Of a stretch of 64,000 nucleotides of DNA, positions 41,457 through 49,958 are shown one piece after another. The stretch covers positions 62,001 through 126,000 of the forward strand of contig JBBCGS010000005.1 of assembly GCA_037200125.1 (NCBI GenBank), given 5' to 3'. The notes under the pieces are model-generated. The model worked only from the letters and a program-made list of their open reading frames with translations, was not told the origin of the DNA and made no database searches. Source of the stretch: JADGHX01 sp037200125 (lineage in GTDB: Bacteria > Pseudomonadota > Gammaproteobacteria > Steroidobacterales > Steroidobacteraceae). How positions within the stretch are numbered: the stretch's first letter is position 1; the number at the start of each line of letters is the position of its first letter. The position numbers and the translations under genes were made by a program.

Positions 41457-42563
41457 TCACTCTTCCTCCTCGACGGCTTCCTCGTGCTCCTCGGCGAGCG
41501 CTTCGGCGGCTAAAGAGGCGAACAGCGCATCCGCATCGGGTCGCTCGATCGGCTCGCGCGGTGTGCCGTGCTCGCGCGTGAGACGCGCCGGATGCGTCGC
41601 GGTGTGGATCTCCTTCAACTTGCCGAGCGAGACCTGCGTGTAGATCTGCGTCGTCGCAAGGTCCGCGTGCCCCAGGATCATCTGGATGTAACGGATGTCC
41701 GCGCCATTCTCCAGCATGTGCGTCGCGCAGGCATGGCGGAACAAGTGGCAGGCGCCGGGATGCGTGATGCCGGCGTGCTCGAGATGGCGTTTGATGAGAT
41801 CGCCGAGGCGTCCCGGCGGGAACGGTCGACCGTCATCATGCAGGAACAACGCATGCTCATCCTGTCCGCATTCGAGCTCGGGCCGCACTTCGCGCAGGTA
41901 CTTGTCGACCCACGCACAGGCACGCTCGCCGATCGGCACCACGCGATCCTTGTCGCCCTTGCCGTGGCGGATCATGAGCGTGCCCTGCGTGAGGTTGATC
42001 TCGTAGAGCTTCAGGTGCACGAGCTCCATGCGCCGGATGCCGCTCGAGTACAGCGTTTCCAGGATCGCGCGATTGCGCACACCGAGCAGCGTCGTCACCT
42101 CGCACTGGTTCAACACGTGCTCGACATCCGCGACCGAGAGGATCCCGCGCGGCAGGGATTTCGGCTTGCGCGGCAGCTCGAGGTCCGAGGCCGGGTTCGA
42201 GAGGATGTGGTTTTGTCGGGCGAGCCACTTGAACCACGCCTGCAGCGGCGTGAGTAGCCCGAGTTGCGCGGTCACCGAGAGCGGCGCGCCGTCGCGCTTG
42301 CGATAGTGATACAGATGGCGCTGGTAGCGCTCCAGGATCGGACGCGTGATGTCCTGCGGACGAGTGAGCCCGCGCTCATCGCACCAGAGGATGAAGCGGC
42401 GGATCGCCATCGTGCGGCTTTTCACCGTGTGTGCTGAACGGCCGGCGGCAAGCGCCCACTGCTCGTACTCACGCTCGTAGCCGCGCAGCGGGTTCAGCGG
42501 CGCCGGATCGTGGGCTACCTTCGCAGGGCCGCGCTTGCGGCGTTGAGGGTTGAGCGCACGCAT
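41457..42563 (-). CDS. Tyrosine recombinase/integrase of the module (copy 1)
   Basis: A 368-residue XerC/D-like recombinase. The N-terminal SAM-like core-binding domain covers about residues 30-115 (GYEREYEQWALAAGRSAHTV). The catalytic domain has all expected residues: R in SSGIRRMELVHL, K in RHGKGDKDRVVPI, H-x-x-R in HLFRHACATHML, H in LGHADLATTQ and the nucleophile Y in TTQIYTQVSLG. The C-terminal tail is acidic (HEEAVEEEE). It starts 6 bases after the primase stop, so it is in the same operon. Likely substrate: module ends or cassette junctions; untested. Confidence 0.93.
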   Translation of the reverse strand: MRALNPQRRKRGPAKVAHDPAPLNPLRGYEREYEQWALAAGRSAHTVKSRTMAIRRFILWCDERGLTRPQDITRPILERYQRHLYHYRKRDGAPLSVTAQLGLLTPLQAWFKWLARQNHILSNPASDLELPRKPKSLPRGILSVADVEHVLNQCEVTTLLGVRNRAILETLYSSGIRRMELVHLKLYEINLTQGTLMIRHGKGDKDRVVPIGERACAWVDKYLREVRPELECGQDEHALFLHDDGRPFPPGRLGDLIKRHLEHAGITHPGACHLFRHACATHMLENGADIRYIQMILGHADLATTQIYTQVSLGKLKEIHTATHPARLTREHGTPREPIERPDADALFASLAAEALAEEHEEAVEEEE

Positions 42564-42569
42564 CGGGCC

Positions 42570-45500
42570 TCACGCGCGTTGCGGGTACGATGCCGCGCGC
42601 GTCACACGAGCCGTGCCGCGCGTTCTCGCCTCTTCTGTCGTGGAGTGCGCCGGAACACTGTTTTTTCCGGGTTCCGCGCATGAGGCATCGTTGCGACGGC
42701 CGGCCGACTGGCCACCGACCGCATCCCGACCAGACCCCGACTGCGGCTCGCCGCGCCCCGACCGCCCGCTGTCGTAGTCGCGCTTCAGCGCCTCGACATC
42801 GATCAGTCCGCTCGCATGGGACGCATCGCTTGAGGCTTTCCCATCGAACATGAGCTCGTACTCGAACGATTGCCCACGGCCGCCGCGATGGATCAGGAGA
42901 TATTCGAGCTCGACGAGCCGGCCGAGATGGATCTTCAGCTGCGTGTCGCCCCAGCGCGTGTGCTCGCGCACGACACGGCGGCTAAAGCGGTAGTCGCTGC
43001 GACGGATCTGCTGCGCATCGCATGCCTGCCCGACCATCGCCACCACGAGCCCGAGCAACCGCCGTGTCTGCGGCGGCAGCTCATCGAGCGTGCGGCCGAG
43101 CGCTTCGTGCGCCAGCTCATTGGCGAGAGCGATGTCAGCGAGCGTCACCTCGACATAGCGGACCTCGCGCTCTCCGTGCCCTGCGGTCTTGATCCGCCGC
43201 TGATGCTGATGCAGGAGCGCGATCGTGTCGATGAGCGTCAGGTACTTCTCATGATCGCGACGGGTGCGCGTGCGGTCGTTCAGGAACGTGAGCCGGTCCG
43301 CGTACGGGTTCACGACCGCGAGCGGCTCGAGCAGGCGCTGCGCGTCCTGGTGGATCTTCAGCAGCCGCTCTCGGTCCGTGCGCGCCAGGAGCCCGGCGAG
43401 CGTGCGCCGCGCGCGCTGCGCGGTGTGGATCGCCGCTGTCTGCGCGCGGCCCTCATCCACTGACAGCACGAGGCAGCGGTTCAGCAACTCCTCGTCGATC
43501 TCGGCGGCCGTCGTCGTGAGTGCGATCATCACCGGTCCCTCGACGTGGTACTCCTCGGTCGCAAGCTTCCCCGTAGTCGGGTCCTTCGAGGTCGAGGCGA
43601 TGGTGAGCTCGCCTTCGCTCTGCAGGAGTTTCAGCGCATACGCTGCGCGGTGCGCGCCTTCTTCCTCCGCGATCGCGAGCAGCTTGTGCTTGAGGTTCAT
43701 CTCGCCCATGTAGAACAGGCTCTGTCCCGTCATCGCCGAGTACACGATGCGATCCTCGTTCGGCACGAACTTGAGAACCGCATCGAGCAGCGAGGACTTG
43801 CCGGCGGCCGAGGTCGACTGGATCAGAAGCGCGAGCGGCCGCTCGAGCTTGCGTGAGATCGCGGCCAGATACCCAACGAGCGCGTTGGTGCGCTCGCCGA
43901 CGATGCCGCAGGCGGCGAAGTCGCCTGCGATGCGCGCGAGCAGATCGGGGCTCTTCAGGAGCGCAAGCGCCGCTTCCCGGCCGGCCTCGCTCACCACGAC
44001 TGCGGCGGGTTTCACTTCGAGCGCGGCGCGCAGTGCTTGCTCTTGGAGGGATTCACATTGCAGCAGCACGCGGCCGAGATCGGCCTTGATCACGTCTTCC
44101 TTCACGCGCAGCTCGACCGCCGCTTGCGCGATAAAGCTCGCGCGCGAGCGCGCGCTGTAGAGGTCGAGCGTGTCGACATGTACAAGATCGCTGCCCGTGT
44201 CGCTCACGAGCAGATTCACCTTCAGGCTCTGCAGGCTCAGGTTCTTTTCCAGCCCCCGCACCCGATAGCGCCGCTCGCCAAAGCTGAAGAGATGTTCACG
44301 CTCGGCGCCGAGCGCATGGCTTGAGGGCGCCGGCAACGGCGCGGGCGCGTCGGGGATCACCTGCGCCGGTAGCACCGGGGCGGGGGAAGATTCAACCGGT
44401 TCTTCAGCGGCTAAAGAGGAAGAACAGGCAAGCCCGCGTGAGGTCTTGCGCACGGCATCCGGCTCACTCGCGCTCGTCACAGCGATCGGTGTCGGCGGCG
44501 AGGATTCCACGGCCGTCGTCGTGATGACCGACTTCGGCTCGCCTTTCCCCAGCCACTGCGCCGAACGGATCGCGACCCCGAGGCTCTTCGCCGCAGGTCC
44601 CACTTTCAGCGCGTACTCGTTCGCATCCATGCCCTTCGGGAAGAGGATGCGATACGCATCGAGCCCTTCGGCTATCAGGCGCGACGCCAGCTTCTGCGCC
44701 GCGCGCTCGCCGGCCTCGTCGCGATCGTAGGCGATCAGCACGCGCTCGACGCCGCATTGCTTGAAGAGGGCGAGATGATCCGCGGTGAAGCCCTCGATGC
44801 CGTAGCTCGCCGTCACGTTGCGATAGCCCGCGCACCAGAACGTGAGCGCATCAATGAGGGCTTCGCAGAGGATCACTTCCGGGCTCGATCCAAGCGCCAC
44901 CGCGTTCCACACGCCGCGATGAGGGCCCGGCAGGTACAGGTGCAGCGGTGTGCCGGCGCGCAGGTTGTCGTTGATCTTGCGGCCGTAGACTTCCGTTACC
45001 TCGCCTTCCGGCGAGATCACCGGGATCACGAGCGAGCCGTTGAAGTGCTCGTGGCCACTGGCACGCAGGATACCGATGCGCTGGAGCTGGCCACGCAGCG
45101 CCGCCCCGTCCACCCGGTTTTTCTCCGGCAGCCGGTAACCGAGCGTGCGATTGGCAAAGCCGAGCCGGAGCGCCTTGATCGCTTCTTCGGAAGCGATCCC
45201 ACGGCGTTTCAGATACTCCAGCGCCTCCGGACTCTGCAGCAGCTCCTGGTGGTAGTAGTCGATCACCTGCGCCAGGAGTTTCGCATCGGAGGCATCGCGC
45301 GCAAGCGGCGCGGCCAGCTTCTTCGTCGTCGAACGCTTCGCCGGCATCACGGCCGCAGCCGATGCCGAAGAAGCAGCCGGAGAAGCAGCGGCTAAAGAAG
45401 AAGAGACCGGCAGCGCATCGTTCTGCAGCAGCTCCACCGCGTGCCGGAACGAGACTCCTTCGGCGCGCATCACCCAGTCGATCACCGTGCCGCCCTGCTG

Positions 45501-45695
45501 ACACGCGCCCAGGCAGTGCCAGAGGTTTTTCGCCGGCGTCACGACGAGCGAGGGCGTGTGATCCTCGTGGAACGGGCAGCGTCCGATGAGATCCGCGCCG
45601 TGCTTCGTGAAGATCACGCCGCGTCCTTCGGCCAGGCGCTGCACACTCACCTCGCTCTTCAGCCGCTCGATCACCTCATCGGGGATACGCGCCAC
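42570..45695 (-). CDS. Primase-helicase: CHC2 zinc finger, toprim, P-loop ATPase (copy 1)
   Basis: A 1041-residue protein from GTG 45695 (equivalent to the start in copy 2). The DnaG-type zinc finger lies at residues about 40-65 (RCPFHEDHTPSLVV, WHCLGACQQGG; the last cysteine pair is one residue wider than in DnaG). Toprim is at about 280-380 (ILCEALIDALTFW, LIAYDRDEAGERAA with D-x-D). After a variable linker, an ATPase domain has Walker A (STSAAGKSS) near 630 and Walker B-like AIAEEEG. A C-terminal winged-helix-like region follows. It would prime and unwind DNA for replication of the element. Confidence 0.88.
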   Translation of the reverse strand: MARIPDEVIERLKSEVSVQRLAEGRGVIFTKHGADLIGRCPFHEDHTPSLVVTPAKNLWHCLGACQQGGTVIDWVMRAEGVSFRHAVELLQNDALPVSSSLAAASPAASSASAAAVMPAKRSTTKKLAAPLARDASDAKLLAQVIDYYHQELLQSPEALEYLKRRGIASEEAIKALRLGFANRTLGYRLPEKNRVDGAALRGQLQRIGILRASGHEHFNGSLVIPVISPEGEVTEVYGRKINDNLRAGTPLHLYLPGPHRGVWNAVALGSSPEVILCEALIDALTFWCAGYRNVTASYGIEGFTADHLALFKQCGVERVLIAYDRDEAGERAAQKLASRLIAEGLDAYRILFPKGMDANEYALKVGPAAKSLGVAIRSAQWLGKGEPKSVITTTAVESSPPTPIAVTSASEPDAVRKTSRGLACSSSLAAEEPVESSPAPVLPAQVIPDAPAPLPAPSSHALGAEREHLFSFGERRYRVRGLEKNLSLQSLKVNLLVSDTGSDLVHVDTLDLYSARSRASFIAQAAVELRVKEDVIKADLGRVLLQCESLQEQALRAALEVKPAAVVVSEAGREAALALLKSPDLLARIAGDFAACGIVGERTNALVGYLAAISRKLERPLALLIQSTSAAGKSSLLDAVLKFVPNEDRIVYSAMTGQSLFYMGEMNLKHKLLAIAEEEGAHRAAYALKLLQSEGELTIASTSKDPTTGKLATEEYHVEGPVMIALTTTAAEIDEELLNRCLVLSVDEGRAQTAAIHTAQRARRTLAGLLARTDRERLLKIHQDAQRLLEPLAVVNPYADRLTFLNDRTRTRRDHEKYLTLIDTIALLHQHQRRIKTAGHGEREVRYVEVTLADIALANELAHEALGRTLDELPPQTRRLLGLVVAMVGQACDAQQIRRSDYRFSRRVVREHTRWGDTQLKIHLGRLVELEYLLIHRGGRGQSFEYELMFDGKASSDASHASGLIDVEALKRDYDSGRSGRGEPQSGSGRDAVGGQSAGRRNDASCAEPGKNSVPAHSTTEEARTRGTARVTRAASYPQRA

Positions 45696-45706
45696 GCAAG
45701 TGCCTT

Positions 45707-45958
45707 TCAGGATTTCAGCTCTTGCGTCGACTCGGGCTCGATCACTTCGAGCACCAGCTTCCCCGCATTCACCTCCACACGGATGTCGCACCCGATGGCA
45801 AAGCCCGCCTCATCGAGCCACCGACCGAGCAAGCGCACGTACGGCATCGGTTGCAGATACGGCTTGAAGGGCTCGGTGCTCTTCGACTGCGGCTGCCGGT
45901 AGCTCACCTTCAGGCGGCGCGATTTCAGCGGCGCGGACTCCTTCGTCGGCAACTCCAT
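45707..45958 (-). CDS. SymE-like protein (copy 1)
   Basis: An 83-residue protein whose second half is the SymE toxin-family AbrB-like fold: PYVRLLGRWLDEAGFAIG, then VEVNAGKLVLEVIEPE. ATG 45958 follows gaggg. It is the first gene of the minus-strand operon and ends 11 bases before the primase. E. coli SymE is an SOS-induced nucleoid-condensing toxin held down by an antisense RNA; SymE-family genes are also frequent in RHS loci. Here it may act as a regulator or addiction factor. No LexA box was recognised. Confidence 0.82.
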   Translation of the reverse strand: MELPTKESAPLKSRRLKVSYRQPQSKSTEPFKPYLQPMPYVRLLGRWLDEAGFAIGCDIRVEVNAGKLVLEVIEPESTQELKS

Positions 45959-46045
45959 TGCATCACCCTCACTGGTTGCGGGCACTCGCTTTGCAGGCCA
46001 AAACCTGTCAAGTACCCGGGATGGAAAATAACTTGGCCGCCAGAT

Positions 46046-46062
46046 TACGCCATTACGGCGTA
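46046..46062. promoter_or_regulatory. XRE operator candidate between SymE and XRE (module 1)
   Basis: Arms tacgcc and ggcgta with a 5-nt spacer, followed by a further half-site cggcgt 9 bases on. It lies in the 139-base divergent promoter region and is conserved at 56882-56898, where only the spacer differs. Likely binding site for the adjacent XRE protein, controlling both directions. Confidence 0.6.
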
Positions 46063-46097
46063 TAGTCAACGGCGTTCCGCATAGTGAGGTTTAGGGT

Positions 46098-46496
46098 ATG
46101 CGCTCCATCACCCACATCGATTGCATCCTCGGCACTCCGATGACTCAGGACGAGAAGCTCTTCTTCAGGCAGCTCGGCGCGCGCATCGCCGAGCTTCGCA
46201 AGACCCACGGGCTCACCCAGGCGCAGCTCGCCGAGACGCTCGATTTGACGCAGCAGATGGTCGCTTCCTACGAGGTTGGCCGCCGGCGCGTGCCGGTGTC
46301 GCTCCTGCCGGCGATCGCCGAAGCCCTCGCCGTCTCCGTCGAGACCCTGATCGGACAGAAGGAAGCCGCGCCCGGCAAGCGGGGACCGGCGCCGAAGCTT
46401 CAGCAGCAGATGGAGCGCATCCAGCGACTGCCACGCGCCAGGCAGCGCTTCGTCATGGACATGATCGATACCGTGCTCGCTCAGCAGGATCGATGA
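46098..46496 (+). CDS. XRE-family regulator of the module (copy 1)
   Basis: A 132-residue HTH_3 protein (LRKTHGLTQAQLAETLDLTQ, QMVASYEVGRRRVPVSLLPA). ATG 46098 is preceded by gaggtttaggg. An internal ATG (46140) is the start left in the 33580 remnant. Divergent from the SymE-primase-recombinase operon, with operator-like dyads between. It differs from copy 2 at two residues only. It probably represses the module and itself. The next gene, an immunity candidate, follows on the same strand. Confidence 0.9.
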   Translation: MRSITHIDCILGTPMTQDEKLFFRQLGARIAELRKTHGLTQAQLAETLDLTQQMVASYEVGRRRVPVSLLPAIAEALAVSVETLIGQKEAAPGKRGPAPKLQQQMERIQRLPRARQRFVMDMIDTVLAQQDR

Positions 46497-46559
46497 GACT
46501 TGCCGTAATTGTTCTTGCTGCGTCAGGCCGCGCGCAGGGCACAGCAATCAGGAGACAAA

Positions 46560-47024
46560 GTGACTAAGGATGCAAGCTCTCAGCTCCCAGCGCCTCATTA
46601 CACGCTGATCGAGACATCAAGGGGGCAAGACCCCGCTATCGTTGTCGTGAACTCTGCCCTTAGGACGTTCGACGGCAGAGAGCAGTTTCCCTGGCATCTG
46701 AGCATCACCATCTCATGCCAGCTCCTGGGAGACAAAGACATGCCCACTGCAGAGGAGAACCAAATCCTCTACGGCCTTGAAGACGGGATCTCCAAGATTC
46801 TGCTCGCCGACGGGAATGCCATCTTTCTCGCACGAGTAACGTGCAGGGGCGAACGCGAACTGGTCTATCGCGTCCGCGATCCGGAGGCGGCCAACGATCA
46901 GCTCGAACAACTCGTATCCTCCGCTTCATCCCGCCCTTGGGAATATCGCATGGAGGAGGATTCCGAGTGGAAACTCGCCCAACCGGAACTCACTCTTCTG
47001 GAGCACGATCCGAAGTTCAACTGA
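46560..47024 (+). CDS. Cassette 5 immunity candidate, DUF695-like
   Basis: A 154-residue soluble protein from GTG 46560, 4 bases after an AGGAGA. It resembles DUF695 proteins (FPWHLSITISCQLLGDKDMP, EENQILYGLEDGISKILLAD, ATCRGERELVYRV-like VTCRGERELVYRVRD). It stands on the plus strand behind XRE and ends tail-to-tail with the cassette 5 toxin (stop codons abut at 47024/47025). Immunity role inferred from this position and from the parallel arrangement in cassette 1. Confidence 0.68.
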   Translation: MTKDASSQLPAPHYTLIETSRGQDPAIVVVNSALRTFDGREQFPWHLSITISCQLLGDKDMPTAEENQILYGLEDGISKILLADGNAIFLARVTCRGERELVYRVRDPEAANDQLEQLVSSASSRPWEYRMEEDSEWKLAQPELTLLEHDPKFN

Positions 47025-47657
47025 TCACTGCTTACATGGGAACTCGCCCTGGCAGGCTTGTTCGTACTTCTGCGCGTTGGGATTGTTAGGCGACACGCCG
47101 TTTATGGTGTTGCCTGACGTACCTCCGGTCGATTGAGCACCACCGTTTTGCTCGATGAGCTGTTGTTCTCGACCGCGAATTGCATCGGCGTTGGGTGAGT
47201 TCTTGTCCACTTTCGCCGGGCCGTAACCCTCTCGTGTTTTCGCTTCGTGATCCGGCGCGCTGGTACGCGCCTTCACCTGCTGTTCAGCCGTTCCCTTACC
47301 GCTGGTCCGTCCGGAATAGACCTTGCCAGCCGACTCGTTCTTCCGCGTGTATGTGGTGTACGTCTTACCCGCCATCGAGACGCGGGAGCCGTCACCCACA
47401 CTTGTTGGGCCATTACGCCCAAGGAAACGGCCTGCCGAGTACATCAAGCTGTTTCGATCTGCGCCCCTGGAGTCGGCGACCTGATCCAAGTCTGCGCCGG
47501 TGACGCCGGCGTACGCTGGATCAGAGTCGTACATGCCGCGCGCGATTCCCGCCGCGAGATCGTCCAACGCGTCCTCGCCCGTCGGGTCCGTCCTGTTCAG
47601 CGGATCGTTGTAAACGTAGGCATAGAGATTAAGGTCATCATCAATGCCTACGTCGCA
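47025..47657 (-). CDS. Cassette 5: orphan RHS-CT, possible GIY-YIG-type nuclease
   Basis: The frame opens after TGA (47658-47660) and begins with DDDLNLYAYVYNDPLNRTDP. The toxin end has AGKVYSGRTSGKGTAEQQV, RTSAPDHEAKTREGYGPAK, DAIRGREQQLIEQNGGAQST and NTINGVSPNNPNAQKYEQAC. The order YSGRTSG ... R ... H ... E ... resembles the GIY-YIG/URI nuclease layout used by some polymorphic toxins; this is a motif-level guess. An in-frame start at 47567 exists but would remove the RHS part. Immunity is convergent on the other strand. Confidence 0.62.
   Translation of the reverse strand, partial: CDVGIDDDLNLYAYVYNDPLNRTDPTGEDALDDLAAGIARGMYDSDPAYAGVTGADLDQVADSRGADRNSLMYSAGRFLGRNGPTSVGDGSRVSMAGKTYTTYTRKNESAGKVYSGRTSGKGTAEQQVKARTSAPDHEAKTREGYGPAKVDKNSPNADAIRGREQQLIEQNGGAQSTGGTSGNTINGVSPNNPNAQKYEQACQGEFPCKQ
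47624..47649. other. Cassette junction J5
   Basis: Arms agagattaa and tcaatgcct around ggtcatca, three mismatches. The stop codon of the cassette 4 immunity gene (TGA 47641-47643) lies within the site. Confidence 0.45.
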
Positions 47658-47844
47658 TCAACGTTAAACCGATTCCCAACGCGGTGCCCCCTACCAAACT
47701 TACGAGAACTATTCGATCGATGCGAACTCCACCGATGTCGACGCCAGATGCCGTTCTGAACACAATTCCCGCAGCAAGCATCGCTATCATGAGGCACGTC
47801 CCGAATGCCGTATTTCTTAGGAAAGCGACGAGTAGGTCTTTCAT
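47641..47844 (-). CDS. Cassette 4 immunity candidate, small membrane protein
   Basis: A 67-residue protein with two membrane segments (FGTCLMIAMLAAGIVF and IVLVSLVGGTALGIGLTL) and a basic end RRRH. ATG 47844 is 20 bases after the cassette 4 toxin stop. Small two-helix membrane proteins are usual immunity factors for pore-forming or membrane-acting toxins, which fits the hydrophobic partner. Its stop codon is part of the next cassette junction. Confidence 0.65.
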   Translation of the reverse strand: MKDLLVAFLRNTAFGTCLMIAMLAAGIVFRTASGVDIGGVRIDRIVLVSLVGGTALGIGLTLMRRRH

Positions 47845-47864
47845 GTGCGCTCCTCTCAAAATTG

Positions 47865-48554
47865 TCATGGACAGCGCAATCCAGAGCCAGGTGAATACGC
47901 GCACGGCGGACGTTCGATGGAGTTCTGAGGCTTCTGCGAATTTCCAATCCCATCAACAAAGGTTCCGGCCACCTGCCCCGCTGTTCTCGTGGCCTGTGCG
48001 GCATCGAGTTCGTGCTGCGTGTAACTGCTTCGAGTGGCACTGTTGACGCTCGCGGCCAGAGACTTGGCTGCAGCTGGGGCATCCCTCGCCACCTGCACTA
48101 CAGTTGGTCCGGTGGTAGCGAGCTTTTCGGCAACAACGCCCCCGATAAGCGACGCGGCGGCACCCGTACCAGCGCTTTGCACTAACTCACCAGCCGTCGG
48201 AGTGCGATTTTCTTGGAGCGCAGTCGATGCCGCCTGTTGACCCGCTGAAATTACAGCACCAGAGGCAACACCAGCTACGATGCGGGTGGACATAACCGCG
48301 AGCCGTCCGATTGCTGTTGCCGCCCCTCCGCCAATAAGTCCCGTCGCTGCGGAAATCCCGATCCGCTGCCATCCCGACGCATCAATATTGCCGATGTCGC
48401 CAGCATCGGACACTTCGACAGCCAGTTGGATGCCGCCGGAGATCGCGGCTCCGATCAAACACCACGGGCACTTGCCTGTGGGGTCTGTGTTGTTGAAAGG
48501 ATCATTCTCTACATACGCGTAAAGGTTGAAGTCATCACCGGTTGGCGCACGCAC
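47865..48554 (-). CDS. Cassette 4: orphan RHS-CT, Gly/Ala-rich hydrophobic toxin
   Basis: A 229-residue frame from GTG 48554: DDFNLYAYVENDPFNNTDP, then KCPWCLIGAAISGGIQLAVE, ISAATGLIGGGAATAIGRLA, MSTRIVAGVASGAVISAGQQ and TGAAASLIGGVVAEKL, i.e. glycine-zipper-like hydrophobic helices, before a polar tail. Such regions appear in membrane-permeabilising tips or as translocation segments before a small nuclease tail; no catalytic motif is evident. It overlaps the cassette 3 immunity stop by 20 bases. Confidence 0.6.
   Translation of the reverse strand: MRAPTGDDFNLYAYVENDPFNNTDPTGKCPWCLIGAAISGGIQLAVEVSDAGDIGNIDASGWQRIGISAATGLIGGGAATAIGRLAVMSTRIVAGVASGAVISAGQQAASTALQENRTPTAGELVQSAGTGAAASLIGGVVAEKLATTGPTVVQVARDAPAAAKSLAASVNSATRSSYTQHELDAAQATRTAGQVAGTFVDGIGNSQKPQNSIERPPCAYSPGSGLRCP
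48521..48546. other. Cassette junction J4
   Basis: Left arm aaaggttga and spacer agtcatca are recognisable; the right arm (ccggttggc) encodes the end of the cassette 3 immunity protein (ANR, stop 48535-48537). Confidence 0.4.
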
Positions 48555-49173
48555 CCAAGGTTGCTTTCCCCAGCGAGAGTGGCGCCTGCAAGAACCCTTT
48601 CTCCGCGACCAGCGTATAGGTCAACAGAGGAATCGCATCGCTCAATGTGCTCGAATCTAACTTGACTTCAGTCGGTTTGGCGATTGCATAAAAAGCCGTT
48701 ACCCCAAAATCATGCGAGTAATAGAACGTCAGCATTCTACCGGGTACTGCAGAACGACAGGTGCAGGTCTGCGCATCGGCACACTCGGATCTGATCACGG
48801 CGATCTCACACAAGCCCTGATCGCCGAAACAGCGCTCGACGGTCAGGTTTGCACCGAAGACGGTGTACTTCTGTCCGGACGCCAGGCCTGCTTTAGGGAT
48901 CGCCAGCACATCTGAGGTATTGAAGAGACATTCGAACTCATCGTTGGAGCAGTCGAGGTAAACCTGATCCGTTACGCCCGATTTGTCGAGAGAGGCGCAT
49001 TGGCTGGGCACGGGGCTGCCCCCACACTCGACAATGGCGCGACCATCTCCCCTTTTGTATATGACGCCATCCCTGCCCTGGAACCGGATCGGATCATGAT
49101 CATAAGGCTTTTCACCAACGCACCCTAGCAGACACGTCGTCAGTAAGCCGATCAGCACGGCCTTCGCGCTCAT
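48535..49173 (-). CDS. Cassette 3 immunity lipoprotein
   Basis: A 212-residue lipoprotein (signal VLIGLLTTCLLGC). ATG 49173 overlaps the toxin stop (ATGA). Motifs YKRGDGR, DCSNDEFECLF, GQKYTVFGANLTVERC and AVIRSECADAQ are shared with cassette 6. It neutralises a periplasmic metallopeptidase by inference. Its C-terminal codons run into the J4 junction. Confidence 0.78.
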   Translation of the reverse strand: MSAKAVLIGLLTTCLLGCVGEKPYDHDPIRFQGRDGVIYKRGDGRAIVECGGSPVPSQCASLDKSGVTDQVYLDCSNDEFECLFNTSDVLAIPKAGLASGQKYTVFGANLTVERCFGDQGLCEIAVIRSECADAQTCTCRSAVPGRMLTFYYSHDFGVTAFYAIAKPTEVKLDSSTLSDAIPLLTYTLVAEKGFLQAPLSLGKATLGACANR

Positions 49174-49793
49174 GGATAACTCAACCCAAGAAGCCTGAAT
49201 GCCGCTTGATTATACGGCGTATCGTGACGACCTTCCCACGTGCCTCGATCGCCCAGCTGCGCATGAACGCCTGATGTATGCATCGCTTCGTGAGTCCAGG
49301 TGACCATCAAGTCGTTATCGAAATTTCGAGTCCAAGAACCGGGATCGAGAAAAGTGCGCCCGGTCAACAACGGACCAATGCGAGCCGCGATATACATTTT
49401 GTTCTCCTCCTTATCTGAGGTCTCCATGACCCTCTGGGTAAGCGGCCTGTAGCCGACCTCGCGCTTGATGAGGGTGGCCGCGAGGTCGCCCGCGTTCACT
49501 CTGGCGATGGCTTTCCCTCCATCAGTCTTGTCAATGGTGATCGTATCTTCCTTATCCGCACGGGCAACCAGCCGGTTGACTGCACTGGTGTACGCCTTCT
49601 CCAGCCTTGCCACTGCGTCCTTTCCATAATCGTCCACGAGCTTGTCGCGATCCTTGTCGATCTTGCAATCGAACTTTGCCGGCAGACGACTATCAGGACT
49701 GGAAACTTGGGTGCAACTCGAACCGGAAGGATCCGTTCGGCCAACCGGCTCATTGCCGACGTAGGCATACAGATTGACGTCATCATCAATCTC
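49170..49793 (-). CDS. Cassette 3: orphan RHS-CT, HExxH metallopeptidase toxin
   Basis: Open from just after TAA (49794-49796): DDDVNLYAYVGNEPVGRTDP, then SSPDSRLPAKFDCKID as in cassette 8, and the catalytic region VTWTHEAMHTSGVHAQLG (HExxH) with EGRHDTPYNQAAFRLLGL, closely matching cassette 6. It therefore shares its front with cassette 8 and its back with cassette 6, suggesting either common descent or recombination within the family. No own start; a GTG at 49637 lies after the junction. Confidence 0.72.
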   Translation of the reverse strand, partial: EIDDDVNLYAYVGNEPVGRTDPSGSSCTQVSSPDSRLPAKFDCKIDKDRDKLVDDYGKDAVARLEKAYTSAVNRLVARADKEDTITIDKTDGGKAIARVNAGDLAATLIKREVGYRPLTQRVMETSDKEENKMYIAARIGPLLTGRTFLDPGSWTRNFDNDLMVTWTHEAMHTSGVHAQLGDRGTWEGRHDTPYNQAAFRLLGLSYP

Positions 49794-49794
49794 T
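49769..49794. other. Cassette junction J3
   Basis: Arms acagattga and tcaatctct around cgtcatca: one mismatch. The outer flank tacaccgttgtagccgcaga matches J7, J8, J9 and J12. Confidence 0.55.
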
Positions 49795-49958
49795 TACACC
49801 GTTGTAGCCGCAGATCGCTTGGGAACCGCCTCACAACGTCAGCGATCTGGTGGGGCGACAGTGCGCTCACCCATGTGCGCGCGGCATGTCATCGTGAAGC
49901 CTTCGAGGATCCCAACCTCCGGCGAGCACTCCTTGCGCGACGTGACCGTAACCGGTTT

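Larger units (their letters stand above)
40329..46505 (-). mobile_element. Module 1: recombinase/primase/SymE/XRE element
   Basis: About 6.2 kb nearly identical to 51182-57341. Left edge: tcaagtcggcccgacgcaag directly after the RHS DDD codons. Right edge: tgagacttgccg just after the XRE stop codon; sequence beyond differs at both copies. Gene order on the minus strand is SymE, primase-helicase, tyrosine recombinase, non-coding segment, 83-residue protein; XRE is divergent on the plus strand. No terminal inverted repeats of useful length were found. Function is inferred: a self-mobilising or array-shuffling unit. Confidence 0.75.

Noticed and set aside
40850..41460. Several small open frames in the non-coding segment of module 1 (and module 2)
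   Set aside because: They differ in length and frame between copies because of indels, while base pairing is conserved; composition is Arg/Ala/Pro-rich without motifs.
40329..46505. Short inverted match (caagtc) at the two edges of module 1 as terminal repeats
   Set aside because: Only six bases; expected by chance and not extended in module 2.
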